Assembly: GCA_050251195.1 (NCBI GenBank)
Contig: JBFWNG010000009.1
Location: 1 to 64,000 of the forward strand
Reading direction: 5' to 3'
DNA: 64,000 nt
From: JBFWNG01 sp050251195
GTDB taxonomy: Bacteria > Bdellovibrionota_B > Oligoflexia > Oligoflexales > Oligoflexaceae
This document shows positions 32,779 to 40,832 of the stretch, one piece after another. The translations under genes were made by a program, and so were the position numbers. Under the pieces are notes generated by a model. The model had not been told where the DNA came from and ran no database searches. It saw only the letters and a program-made list of their open reading frames with translations. The number at the start of each line of letters is the position of its first letter. The stretch's first letter is position 1.

Positions 32779-34161
32779 ATGATGCAAAAACCTAGACTGA
32801 GTTTGTTATGGACGACTCTATTAATGTTCTCCGCGCAGGTGGCGCGAGCTAACGTTCTTGGTAGCGATACCCAAACGTTCACGGCCACCACGAATGGGCT
32901 AGATTTTGTGACAGTGCATTCGTCGGAGACGCTCAAGCCGGCTATTTTCAACCTTGGGTTGTTTGTAAACTACGCGGCGAACACACTTCCGTACTTTGTG
33001 GACGAGAGTGAAGAACAGGTGGATGACCGACTGTTTTCAGCAGATTTCAACATGGGCGTAGGTCTCTTAAAAGATCTCGATATGGGATTGAGTTTCCCCT
33101 ATGTTCTAAAGCAAGTGATCGACAGCGATAGCGCGCGCGGAGAATTTGCGCAACCTGGCAACACGGAGATCAGAGCGAATATCAAGTACCGTTTGTTTGG
33201 CAACGACTCCTACGGGATGGCGTTCATATATTCGGTCAACGTCAACCGACTGGAGAACAACCCATTTGTTGGTGCCGGCGCAGGTCCGATCCACAACTAT
33301 GAGATAGCTCTGGACGGGTCCTTTTGGAATATTGCCGCTGCTCTTAACTTGGGGTATCGCGATCGTAATCCCGGCACAAAGCTTGCGGATTTTCCCATCA
33401 CGCCGCTAGAAGATCAATACATAGCGTCGGGCGCTATTAGTTATCTTTTCACGAGCATAGACACCAAACTCATCTATGAGGTTTTCGGAAGCGTTCCAAC
33501 CGAAAAGGTGGAGAGCGACATTGGACGGAAGCAAGGCACGGCGGAAACGCTTCTCGGGATAAAGCACGACCTAACGGCGTCTACTGCCCTACATTTTGGC
33601 GCGGGCAGCGAATTCGCGGATGCCATCGCCTCACCGGACTGGAGGGTCTACGCCGGCATCAACATGACGTTTGGACCGTTGTTTAAGGAAGAAAAACCAG
33701 TGGTCGTCAAGGAAGAGCCGACACCGGAACCTGAAGCAGAACCGGAAGCTCCGCCCATGATGGCCGAAGAGCCTGAGAAGCCGATCATTCAAGAAGCGGG
33801 ACCTGGCGACGAGGTGTTCGTCGTTCGCGAGATCAACTTCCTCTTCGACTCGCACGACGAAGTATTGGCGGGAGCCAAGGGCATCATGCAAGAGTTGGCT
33901 GATCGCTTCAGGACCAAGGGCTACACCAAGCTTATCATTGAAGGACACACCGATTCCGTGGGCGCCGACGACTACAACATTAAGTTGGGCGCGAAACGCG
34001 CGATTTCGGTTCGGTCTTACATGGTCAAGGTACTTGGGCTTGACGCTGCGAAAATCAAGGCAGTGACATTCGGCGAACGTAAACCAATTGCCGACAACGG
34101 CAACTACCAGGGCCGCCAGCTCAACCGGCGCGTGGTGTTCCGCGTATTCTACAGAGAATAA
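32779..34161 (+). CDS. OmpA family outer membrane protein
   Basis: A 460-residue protein with an N-terminal signal peptide (cut near ARAN), a beta-barrel-like region to about 300 with repeated aromatic-ended strands, a Pro/Glu-rich linker (PTPEPEAEPEAPPM, about 312-330), and a C-terminal OmpA peptidoglycan-binding domain. That domain has FDSHDEVLAG, then IEGHTDSVGADDYNIKLGAKRA, with the Asp and Arg that bind diaminopimelate (TD and KR...GER), and LNRRVVF at the end. It anchors the outer membrane to peptidoglycan. The ATG follows AGGA with 6 bases. A strong hairpin ends the gene. Confidence 0.92.
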   Translation: MMQKPRLSLLWTTLLMFSAQVARANVLGSDTQTFTATTNGLDFVTVHSSETLKPAIFNLGLFVNYAANTLPYFVDESEEQVDDRLFSADFNMGVGLLKDLDMGLSFPYVLKQVIDSDSARGEFAQPGNTEIRANIKYRLFGNDSYGMAFIYSVNVNRLENNPFVGAGAGPIHNYEIALDGSFWNIAAALNLGYRDRNPGTKLADFPITPLEDQYIASGAISYLFTSIDTKLIYEVFGSVPTEKVESDIGRKQGTAETLLGIKHDLTASTALHFGAGSEFADAIASPDWRVYAGINMTFGPLFKEEKPVVVKEEPTPEPEAEPEAPPMMAEEPEKPIIQEAGPGDEVFVVREINFLFDSHDEVLAGAKGIMQELADRFRTKGYTKLIIEGHTDSVGADDYNIKLGAKRAISVRSYMVKVLGLDAAKIKAVTFGERKPIADNGNYQGRQLNRRVVFRVFYRE

Positions 34162-34196
34162 AAAAATGCCCAGGGCTTCCTGGGCATTCGTCTTTT
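34161..34196. terminator. Bidirectional rho-independent terminator
   Basis: ATGCCCAGG-GCTT-CCTGGGCAT forms a 9-bp stem. It is flanked by an A-run on the left (a T-run on the minus strand) and TCGTCTTTT on the right. It lies between the convergent ompA-like and lipoprotein genes and can serve both; it is strongest on the minus strand. Confidence 0.85.
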
Positions 34197-34232
34197 AACT
34201 ATGCATTCTGCGGAGCTTTTAGCGTAGCAGAA

Positions 34233-34375
34233 TTAGCGACAGAAGTTTCTTCCATCATCGCAATCGTTGTCGCAGAAGTTTCTTCCGTTACAATCGTTGT
34301 CACAGATGTCTCTGCCGTTGCAATCACCAAAGCGAAGATCGCGGTCGCAGAAATCTCTTCCGTCACAATCAAAGC
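34233..34375 (-). repeat. Tandem short repeat encoding DCNGR-x-FCDND units
   Basis: About 30-base units (core GTCGCAGAAGTTTCTTCC and similar) recur four or five times with drift. They encode the Cys/Asp-rich C-terminus of the lipoprotein, a sign of in-frame copy-number change. Confidence 0.65.
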
Positions 34376-34970
34376 GTCGGTTGTTGTTAAACCGGAAATC
34401 TCTGAATCGTGAACCGTTCCAGAAGCGAAGCGCGTTTGGACGGAAACGAACGTAACGGCAATTGTCAACTCTGTTGTAGAAGTAGTTGAGTGGGCGATAA
34501 AGAACTCTGTTCGCGCCTAAGCCGTACATTGGGCCGAAGTTTTCACAAACGCGAAGTTTGTCCTTCATTTTGCGAATGGTGTCGCCGTCGTCGTCTTGAA
34601 TTTTGACTTTGATTTTAACTTTGAAACAATCGATATCGTCGTTGTCAAAGTGTGAGCTCTCAGTTGATGAATCGAGTGCGCTTTCGTCGTTCACGATGCT
34701 CACGACTGCGGCACTGTTGCCATTGAACAAGCTGGCTTCCTCAGCAGCAAGACTTTGCATGTCGGTGCCGGTAAGTTCTTTGTCGGTTTTCACCAAAGTG
34801 GTGTTGCCCTGGTCGTCGATTTTCATAACGAGATAATCGTTGGCAGCGATGTCAATGCCTTGCTCGGCGGCGACGTCTTCTGCGCTCTTCACAGTTTCTT
34901 TGTCTTCTTTCTTCTTGCCACACGCAGAAACCGCGAGCGTAAGGCATAAAGTTGTGCTTAAAAAACGCAT
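34233..34970 (-). CDS. Lipoprotein with Cys/Asp/Arg-rich C-terminal repeats
   Basis: About 245 residues from the ATG at 34970 (GGGGGAG just upstream). The signal peptide ends at lipobox SAC. The mature start (GKKKEDKETV) is charged, and a middle part with DDDGDTIRKMKDKLRVCENF follows. The last third holds repeats of about 10 residues with cores FCDRDLRFGDCNGRDICDND and NGRNFCDND, rich in Cys, Asp, Arg and Phe. Such Asp/Cys-rich repeats may bind metal (Ca2+ or others) or form disulfide ladders. The repeat is also visible in DNA as about 30-base units at 34233-34375. No family is recognised. Confidence 0.8.
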   Translation of the reverse strand: MRFLSTTLCLTLAVSACGKKKEDKETVKSAEDVAAEQGIDIAANDYLVMKIDDQGNTTLVKTDKELTGTDMQSLAAEEASLFNGNSAAVVSIVNDESALDSSTESSHFDNDDIDCFKVKIKVKIQDDDGDTIRKMKDKLRVCENFGPMYGLGANRVLYRPLNYFYNRVDNCRYVRFRPNALRFWNGSRFRDFRFNNNRRFDCDGRDFCDRDLRFGDCNGRDICDNDCNGRNFCDNDCDDGRNFCR

Positions 34971-35026
34971 CCTCTCCCCCAAGTAAAAGGTAATTTAAAA
35001 AGTTCCACTTTTTTCGAGACGACCGT

Positions 35027-35054
35027 ATTTTATAAAATTGTTATAAAATGTCAA
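35027..35054 (-). promoter_or_regulatory. Promoter of the minus-strand Cys-rich lipoprotein gene
   Basis: On the minus strand TTGACA (35054-35049), a 16-base A/T-rich spacer and TAAAAT (35032-35027) form a good sigma-70 promoter about 50 bases before the ribosome binding site of the gene at 34970. Confidence 0.6.
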
Positions 35055-35227
35055 GCAATATTATAAAAGTTTATATCTATATTAATCTGCAATTGAAAAT
35101 AAACAACTATTATTATTAATGATTTTTGGAAAAAATAAATTTTGGTTTTGCGTGTTTTAAAGCCATTTTTGTCACTGGAAAAGGGGCAGAAAAAGACGTA
35201 AATGCGCCATATTGGCGTGATAAGGGG

Positions 35228-36118
35228 GTGTTTTTGAGGGCTTTTTTGGTCGGCGTCTGGTTGTTCGTGGACACCATTTGCTTTGGCTGGGATGTACGCA
35301 TTATGACGATGAATGTAGAGAATTTGGGGGAGAGGAAGAAGGAGGGAAGAGAGAACCTTCGCTCCGCTCAGAATGACGCTCGCCGGGCGCTTGTCGTCAA
35401 AGAAACCCGCATAGCGCGCATCCTCAAAAGGGAATTGCCAGATCTTCTCGTCCTGGAGGAAGTCCACGATGTTAAAGCCTTGGAGAAAATTGTCCAGGAC
35501 GTTCATTGGAACCAAGCTGTCAAAGTAACCTGTTCTAAGGGGCCCTTACAAAAAACCTGTATAGTCGGTCCCGACATGGCCTTGCGAACCGTCGAGGAGA
35601 TTCCTGTAAGGGTCGTGGAATTCAACGGATCTCACAAGGAGTTGCGGTCCATTATCGCGTCTCGTTGGCGGTTTGAAAAAGCTCCTGTGGACGTCATGTT
35701 GTTAGGCGCTCATCTCCCGGCGGCCTACCACAGCGTGGCCATGAGGCGGGAAGCCATGATCAAACTGACGCAGGAAGCGCGAAAGAGGTCTGCGGAGAAG
35801 GTGCTCCTTGTCGCTGCAGGAGATTTCAACACGCCGCGCAAAGATGAGGATGCCGTTCACTTGCCTTCATATTGGCAGCTCGCCTCAAAAGAACTTCCGC
35901 AAAATAGCGGAACCTATTTTCACGCGAAAGCCTGGCATTTTCTGGACAACGTGCTTCTATACAAGGGCCAGAAACATAGTTTCGCGGAGGTGCGAGTCGT
36001 GTCTCATTTGCCGTTTCAGAAGCTGCCTTCCGGCGCCCCCGCTCGGTTTGATCCTATACGCCTTGAAGGCGTGTCGGACCACTTTCCGCTTTTAGTTAAG
36101 ATTCACGTGCCCGAGTAA
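35228..36118 (+). CDS. Exported endonuclease/exonuclease/phosphatase family protein
   Basis: The EEP fold is shown by VRIMTMNVENLGE at the start, LPDLLVLEEVHD (catalytic Glu), HLPAAYHSVAMRREAM, LVAAGDFNTP (GDFN) and EGVSDHFPL (the final SDH). The start is uncertain: the frame is open from 35126. GTG 35228 or TTG 35234, after AAGGGG, give a short signal-like N-terminus (RAFLVGVWLFVD), so secretion or periplasmic action is likely. Substrates of such secreted EEP enzymes include DNA, RNA or phospholipid-type phosphodiesters. A copy of the dispersed genome repeat lies in-frame near the start (ENLRSAQNDAR), in place of a surface loop. Confidence 0.85.
   Translation: MFLRAFLVGVWLFVDTICFGWDVRIMTMNVENLGERKKEGRENLRSAQNDARRALVVKETRIARILKRELPDLLVLEEVHDVKALEKIVQDVHWNQAVKVTCSKGPLQKTCIVGPDMALRTVEEIPVRVVEFNGSHKELRSIIASRWRFEKAPVDVMLLGAHLPAAYHSVAMRREAMIKLTQEARKRSAEKVLLVAAGDFNTPRKDEDAVHLPSYWQLASKELPQNSGTYFHAKAWHFLDNVLLYKGQKHSFAEVRVVSHLPFQKLPSGAPARFDPIRLEGVSDHFPLLVKIHVPE
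35351..35380 (+). repeat. Dispersed repeat copy inside a coding frame
   Basis: Bases similar to the dispersed GATCCTTCGCTGCGCTCAGGATGAC unit (here CCTTCGCTCCGCTCAGAATGAC) lie inside the endonuclease-family gene and are translated as NLRSAQNDAR. Confidence 0.6.
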
Positions 36119-36229
36119 AACACTAAAGATATGGGTTGAGAAAAAGTAAGTTGAATCCGTTCTTTCATAAATGTTAGGAAGGGTTTTTGCGCCCAAATGA
36201 GGGCGATGAAACAAAATGAGGGAGTCTCT

Positions 36230-37333
36230 ATGAAACTATCACTGGTATTTATCATGATGGCGCTGACAAACGCCGCATTTGGGGCAGGAGTTGCCCTCAA
36301 GAAAATCGCTTCAGGCTTCGACAAGCCGTTGGCCATTGTATTTGTGCCGGGCGAAGACAACCATTATGTCGTTGTGCAACAACGCGGCAAAGTCTTTAGC
36401 GTAAAGAACGGTCAACGCGACGCTACGCCGTTCCTAGACTTCTCTGGCAAAGTAAGTCAGCTGGGCAATGAAACCGGTTTGCTCGGTTTGGCATTTCATC
36501 CCGATTTTGCCCAGAACAAGAAACTTTACATCAATTACACCTCGGGCATACGGCTCAAGACAACCATCAGCGAACTTGTCGTTGGTACTGACGGCAAGGT
36601 CAAGGCAAATAGCGAACGCGAGTTGCTGGGATTTGGCCAGCCCTATCCCAACCACAACGGCGGCGATCTGAAATTCGGTCCTGACGGATACCTCTACATC
36701 GCGACAGGTGACGGCGGCCTCTACGGAGACCCTCATAACAACGCGCAAAACAAAAACGCATACTTGGGAAAAATTCTTCGAATCGACGTGAACAGTGGTA
36801 GCCCATACGGCATTCCCAACGACAACCCCTTTGCGAATCTCGACGGGACCAAAAGAGAAATTTTCGCCTATGGCCTGCGCAACCCATGGCGCTTTAACTT
36901 CGATACAGCCACCGGGCTCCTGTGGGCAGGGGATGTGGGCCAAGACAAAGTTGAGGAAATCGATATTGTCCGAAACGGCGGCAACTACGGTTGGAAAATC
37001 ATGGAAGGCTCGACATGCTACGGGACACCCAATTGCGACAATACCGGCTTCGAAGAGCCAGTGTTTGATTATCCTCACAGCGAGGGTATCTCCATTACCG
37101 GCGGATATGTTTATCGCGGTTCAAAAATTTCCGCACTTGAAGGTAAATACGTTTACGCCGATTTTGGCTTTGGAACCATCTGGGCACTAGATCCTGAGAC
37201 GTCTCCGGTCGCTAATGAAGTGATCATCGGCAACTCCGGAATCAACCCTTCTTCTTTTGGCCAAGGTCCTGACGGGGAATTGTACGTCCTTGACCATACT
37301 GGCGGCGACGTTTACCAATTTATCGCACAGTAA
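36230..37333 (+). CDS. PQQ-dependent sugar dehydrogenase (soluble type)
   Basis: A 367-residue exported protein with ATG at 36230 after GAGGGAG and a signal peptide (NAAFGAG). It has the six-bladed propeller of soluble aldose/glucose dehydrogenases: LAIVFVPGED, ETGLLGLAFHPDFAQNK (blade motif), PNHNGGDLKFGPDGYLYIAT (the His that abstracts the hydride proton), AYLGKILRIDV, YGLRNPWRFNFD (conserved GLRNP..), WAGDVGQDKVEEIDIV and NYGWKIMEG. It oxidises aldoses in the periplasm with PQQ. No PQQ synthesis gene is in the window, so the cofactor may be imported. The methyltransferase gene starts 3 bases after its stop. Confidence 0.93.
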   Translation: MKLSLVFIMMALTNAAFGAGVALKKIASGFDKPLAIVFVPGEDNHYVVVQQRGKVFSVKNGQRDATPFLDFSGKVSQLGNETGLLGLAFHPDFAQNKKLYINYTSGIRLKTTISELVVGTDGKVKANSERELLGFGQPYPNHNGGDLKFGPDGYLYIATGDGGLYGDPHNNAQNKNAYLGKILRIDVNSGSPYGIPNDNPFANLDGTKREIFAYGLRNPWRFNFDTATGLLWAGDVGQDKVEEIDIVRNGGNYGWKIMEGSTCYGTPNCDNTGFEEPVFDYPHSEGISITGGYVYRGSKISALEGKYVYADFGFGTIWALDPETSPVANEVIIGNSGINPSSFGQGPDGELYVLDHTGGDVYQFIAQ

Positions 37334-37335
37334 CC

Positions 37336-37950
37336 TTGAATCCCTACGAAACTTACATTCTGCCGCGAATTGTGAATAAGGTCCTTGGACAGGACCTTTT
37401 CACTTCGTTTCGGCGACAGCTTGTCCAAAACTTGTCGGGTGTGGGCCTTGAGATTGGTTTCGGATCCGGGCTCAACCTTCCATACTACAGCAAAGACGTT
37501 CGCCTTCTCTATATTCTCGAACCCAACTTGGAAAGCGTTAAGCTTGGACGGGAGCGAATTGCAGGCAGCGACCTTTCACTGCAGTTTGTTCCGCTCTATT
37601 CAAATGGCACCATCGCGCTGCCGTCGCAGTCCGTTGATTTTGTCGTGAGCAGTTTTACGCTTTGTACGATTCCCAACGTTGAGGCCGCGATGTCAGAGCT
37701 AAAACGGGTGCTCAAACCAGGCGGTGAGTTCCGGTTCCTCGAGCACGGCCTCGCGGATGAAGCTAACGTGTGCCGGAAGCAGCATCGCATGAACCCCATA
37801 CAGAAATTTATTGGGGGCGGCTGCCACATCACTCGCAAAATCGACGATATTGTGAAGGGTGGGGGATTTCGGGTTGCCGACCTGCACAAAGAGTATCTCG
37901 AGCAGATGCGCTTGAGTGGTTATCTATACCAGGGCGTCGCGAATAGATAG
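37336..37950 (+). CDS. Class I SAM-dependent methyltransferase
   Basis: A 204-residue methyltransferase starting at TTG 37336, 3 bases past the stop of the sugar dehydrogenase, so it is likely translationally coupled. Motif I LEIGFGSGLNLPYY (about 37-50) binds SAM, the acidic loop is in LEPN, motif IV VSSFTLCTIPNV follows, and motif V/VI is LKPGGEFRFLEHG. The pattern is close to the methyltransferase 11 family and resembles METTL7-type thiol/lipid methyltransferases. The substrate is unknown. It is cytoplasmic or peripheral. Confidence 0.88.
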   Translation: MNPYETYILPRIVNKVLGQDLFTSFRRQLVQNLSGVGLEIGFGSGLNLPYYSKDVRLLYILEPNLESVKLGRERIAGSDLSLQFVPLYSNGTIALPSQSVDFVVSSFTLCTIPNVEAAMSELKRVLKPGGEFRFLEHGLADEANVCRKQHRMNPIQKFIGGGCHITRKIDDIVKGGGFRVADLHKEYLEQMRLSGYLYQGVANR

Positions 37951-37986
37951 CATAAGCACGAAAAAGCAGAAGTAGTCGCTTCGCGA

Positions 37987-38778
37987 TTACTTCTGGCCAA
38001 CAACGTAAGCAACCCAAGACTCGCAATCGTCCCCTGTTTCGCTTCGCTTAAAAACACCGTTGCCTTCACCCGATCTGCTCGTCCCTTCCCAGTAAACCAC
38101 CGATCGGGAAAATCCAACTTCATCCATGATGTCGCGGATCTCTCGAATGCTCCACATACGCCAGTCGTAGGTGAAGACGCGCTGTCGCTTTTTCTCGCCT
38201 TTGCGCTTGAAGTGGATATAAAACATGGCTTCGTGGGTTATGGGGTTGTAGCTGTCCTGGTCCCAAAAGTAGCTAAAATTAGAGAAACGGCTTTCATGCT
38301 CGTTCGGTTCCATACAGGCTGGCCCGCCAAAACAGTCCATCACTAAAATCCCATCGGGGGTCAACCGCGCTAAACAATTTGCAATGTAGGCTTTGAGTTC
38401 CTGCCGTTGCTTAAGACAAAAATAGGAAAAATTAAGCGCCGCGATAACGTCCGCTTTGGGTAGACTTTTGCCCAGAACGTCGCTTTCATAAAGGTGGAGC
38501 CGTTGTTGTTGGGCGGCGTTGAGCTTTGGCAGATAATGTTTCTTTCCGTAATTTAACGGTTCTGAGTCAAGGTCCACGCCGTGCGCAACATTTTCCTTTT
38601 TGAGCTGGACCCATGCGCAGCACAGGGCAAAAGCAGCGCAAAAGTCTTCGCCCAACACTTGGGGCTTTTTCTTCACCAATTGCTTGTATGTGGTGAAGAG
38701 AAACTCCGCGTCGTCTTCGGGAGATTGGACGGATTTCAAATAATATTCGTACTTGTCAAAAGGAATAACCGCTTTCAT
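37987..38778 (-). CDS. Class I SAM-dependent methyltransferase
   Basis: About 263 residues from ATG 38778 (a TTG at 38793 overlaps the upstream stop as TTGA). It has motif I EDFCAAFALCCAWVQ, HGVDLDSEPLNYG (acidic loop), DVIAALNFSYFCLKQR (motif IV) and LTPDGILVMDCFGG (motif V). It belongs to the SAM methyltransferase superfamily with a C-terminal extension rich in aromatic and basic residues (KRKGEKKRQRVFTYDWRMW), possibly for nucleic acid or a large substrate. It is in operon with the SprT-like gene just upstream. Confidence 0.85.
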   Translation of the reverse strand: MKAVIPFDKYEYYLKSVQSPEDDAEFLFTTYKQLVKKKPQVLGEDFCAAFALCCAWVQLKKENVAHGVDLDSEPLNYGKKHYLPKLNAAQQQRLHLYESDVLGKSLPKADVIAALNFSYFCLKQRQELKAYIANCLARLTPDGILVMDCFGGPACMEPNEHESRFSNFSYFWDQDSYNPITHEAMFYIHFKRKGEKKRQRVFTYDWRMWSIREIRDIMDEVGFSRSVVYWEGTSRSGEGNGVFKRSETGDDCESWVAYVVGQK

Positions 38779-38789
38779 ATAATACCGCT

Positions 38790-39893
38790 TCAATTCGTTA
38801 GGAGTTTAACGCCGCCGCCGCGTTTGGCGATGGGCTTGTTCAAAGTCAGATTAAGGCCTTCGCGTTTACCGGCGCTGAAGGAGTTCTTGTCGTAGCTGCG
38901 GGAACCCCAATACCGTGTGGTGGTTCGGGGGTGTCGGTACGCACAATATTGCTGGACCTGGTGGTCCGATTTCAAGATGACGGCCTTTTCCTCTCTCGTC
39001 AAGGAATGCTCGAAAGTCTTGCTTGATAAGGTGAGCTTCTCTCCAAAACCCGTGAGCACGCCGATGTAGAATGAGTTCTGTGATCTCTTCCTCAGTGCTT
39101 TACTGCTGCCCTTGTATTCGAGCCAAAGGTGCTTGAGGCTTCGCAGTAAGAATTGGAAGACGTACTCCGCCATCTTTGTATTCTGCGGCAGTCCCAGTAG
39201 CTCTATGGTCTTGTAGGTTGCAAGATCGTGTGGGTCGTAAATGGATGAGAAGACGACTTCAACGAAGAAATGTTCCGTCAAAATATTGCAAATCATCGAC
39301 TCATGAGTGGGGATTCGCTTTTTCTTGCTGTTGATGATGAGATAAGCCATATCGGACGTGTCTACGTTTCGGAAGCTTTCGATATTGTATTTCTGGTAAA
39401 GTTGTCGTACGCGCTCCATGGCGGCAACCGCTTCGTGCTCGTTCGAAGACGAAGCGAGAGCGAGAAGTTTTTCGGCTTTCCTCAGGATTCTTTCGGCCTC
39501 TGGGCTGAGCGTCTGGTCCGAGCCCGCCGCGTCGAGCAACAAGTCCTCGTCGCCTCGAGCGGACCACTTTTCCATGCCAAGGACGGTGCAGGCTTTTTTG
39601 AAGTTGTCCCCGTGTGTGTGGTCGGGAATCAAATAGATTTCATTGACGATTTGATGGGCAATTTCGTGCTTGAAAACTTCTAGGACGCTCGTCCATGCGT
39701 ACTTTTCAATGAGGCCCTGGTTGAGCGTGATGGCCCGTGTCAACGGATCCCACGTGCCCCAATGTGCGGCCATTGGTTTTATGACGATGATCGGCTTTCG
39801 AAGTTTGAGCCTGAAGTGAAAGCAGATGTTATCGAACTCTCGATAAAGTTGGATAGTCCACAGTCTTATTTTTAAACTCTCATCTTCTTGCAA
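38790..39893 (-). CDS. SprT-like zinc domain + DUF2786 protein
   Basis: A 367-residue protein starting at TTG after GGGAGAGA. The N-terminal domain (about 1-110) is SprT-like: HEIAH at 76-80 is the zinc/catalytic motif and HGDNFKKAC near 94-102 supplies the third ligand. SprT/Spartan-like proteins cut proteins, often DNA-protein crosslinks. A DUF2786 domain follows (about 130-170; ERILRKAEKLLALASSSNEHEA). The C-terminal part is helical and basic. Its end overlaps the start of the methyltransferase gene (TTGA), so they share an operon. I infer a role in protein-DNA adduct processing. Confidence 0.8.
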   Translation of the reverse strand: MQEDESLKIRLWTIQLYREFDNICFHFRLKLRKPIIVIKPMAAHWGTWDPLTRAITLNQGLIEKYAWTSVLEVFKHEIAHQIVNEIYLIPDHTHGDNFKKACTVLGMEKWSARGDEDLLLDAAGSDQTLSPEAERILRKAEKLLALASSSNEHEAVAAMERVRQLYQKYNIESFRNVDTSDMAYLIINSKKKRIPTHESMICNILTEHFFVEVVFSSIYDPHDLATYKTIELLGLPQNTKMAEYVFQFLLRSLKHLWLEYKGSSKALRKRSQNSFYIGVLTGFGEKLTLSSKTFEHSLTREEKAVILKSDHQVQQYCAYRHPRTTTRYWGSRSYDKNSFSAGKREGLNLTLNKPIAKRGGGVKLLTN

Positions 39894-39911
39894 AATCTCT
39901 CCCGCTTCCGC

Positions 39912-40832
39912 TCAGACCTTATGTTCGTACCCGCGCCAGTCGATTTTTTCATGACGGCCGTCGCCTCGATCAAAAAACAACCCCTTATTCTTACAGCATC
40001 TTCCCACATAGGTCAAAGGTGTGCCAAGGACATTGCCTGCGGCAAGGAGCATTGTGCCTATTTTTTCAGAAACGGTGAAGCAAACTTCGAAGTCCTCGCC
40101 GTCACAAAGCGCATGACGCAGAGCGCTTTGGGCGTCATGGGCGCTGCGCACATCATCCGCTATCGGAATTTTGGCAGGGTCTAAGACGGCCCCAATGTCG
40201 CTTGCCTTGAGGATGTGTCCCAAATCGGAAGCCAGGCCGTCGCTGATATCGATCATGGAGTTGATCGAGTAGTTGTCGAGCAAGTATCTGGTCTCGTGGA
40301 GGCGGGGCGTAAATGTCAAGTGACGCCCTGAGGGGAGGCTTCCGCCAAGCCGCCCTGTCACAAAAATCCAGTCTGCCTCTCTAGCCCCCGATCGCAGAAC
40401 AGGACCTTTTGGATGGGGAACACCTAGAACCGTTGTCGTGATAACCAGGCCCGCTTTGCTAGACGTTGTGTCCCCGCCGATCAGAGCAACATTATAGGTC
40501 TTCGCGAGGCGTTTCATGCCTTCCAAGAGCGATCCAATATCCGCGCTCTGGATTGTCTGCGGGAGGGACAAGGTGAGAAGAAAGTATTTGGCTTCGCCAC
40601 CCATGGCTGCGATGTCGCTCAGACTTACGCCGAGGGCCTTGTGACCAAGCGCCGCGTAATCGCTGGGAGAGGTAGGGAAGTGTACCCCTTCCACCAAAGC
40701 GTCCGTGGTGACGAGAAAACCAGTGCGACTCGTTGACGGCAGAACGGCGCAGTCATCACCAATGCCGACATAATCGCCCTTTATATCAGCGAAGAGGCTT
40801 TTAATTGCATCTATGAGTTCAAATTCTTTCAT
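39912..40832 (-). CDS. thiL: Thiamine-monophosphate kinase
   Basis: 306 residues. It phosphorylates thiamine monophosphate with ATP to the active coenzyme TPP in the cytoplasm. Hallmarks are GIGDDCAVLPSTS near the start, VTTDALVEGVHF, GHKALGVSLSDIAAMGG (the conserved KALAVNLSDLAAMG type), IGGDTTSSKAGLVITTTVLG and ISDGLASDLGHIL. This set is that of the AIRS-type kinase ThiL. The start ATG overlaps the stop of the GluQRS gene (ATGA), so they are in one operon. Length is normal. Confidence 0.95.
   Translation of the reverse strand: MKEFELIDAIKSLFADIKGDYVGIGDDCAVLPSTSRTGFLVTTDALVEGVHFPTSPSDYAALGHKALGVSLSDIAAMGGEAKYFLLTLSLPQTIQSADIGSLLEGMKRLAKTYNVALIGGDTTSSKAGLVITTTVLGVPHPKGPVLRSGAREADWIFVTGRLGGSLPSGRHLTFTPRLHETRYLLDNYSINSMIDISDGLASDLGHILKASDIGAVLDPAKIPIADDVRSAHDAQSALRHALCDGEDFEVCFTVSEKIGTMLLAAGNVLGTPLTYVGRCCKNKGLFFDRGDGRHEKIDWRGYEHKV

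Noticed and set aside
36434..37078. Minus-strand frame of 214 codons inside the sugar dehydrogenase gene
   Set aside because: It is antisense to a clear enzyme gene with full motifs and has no start signal.
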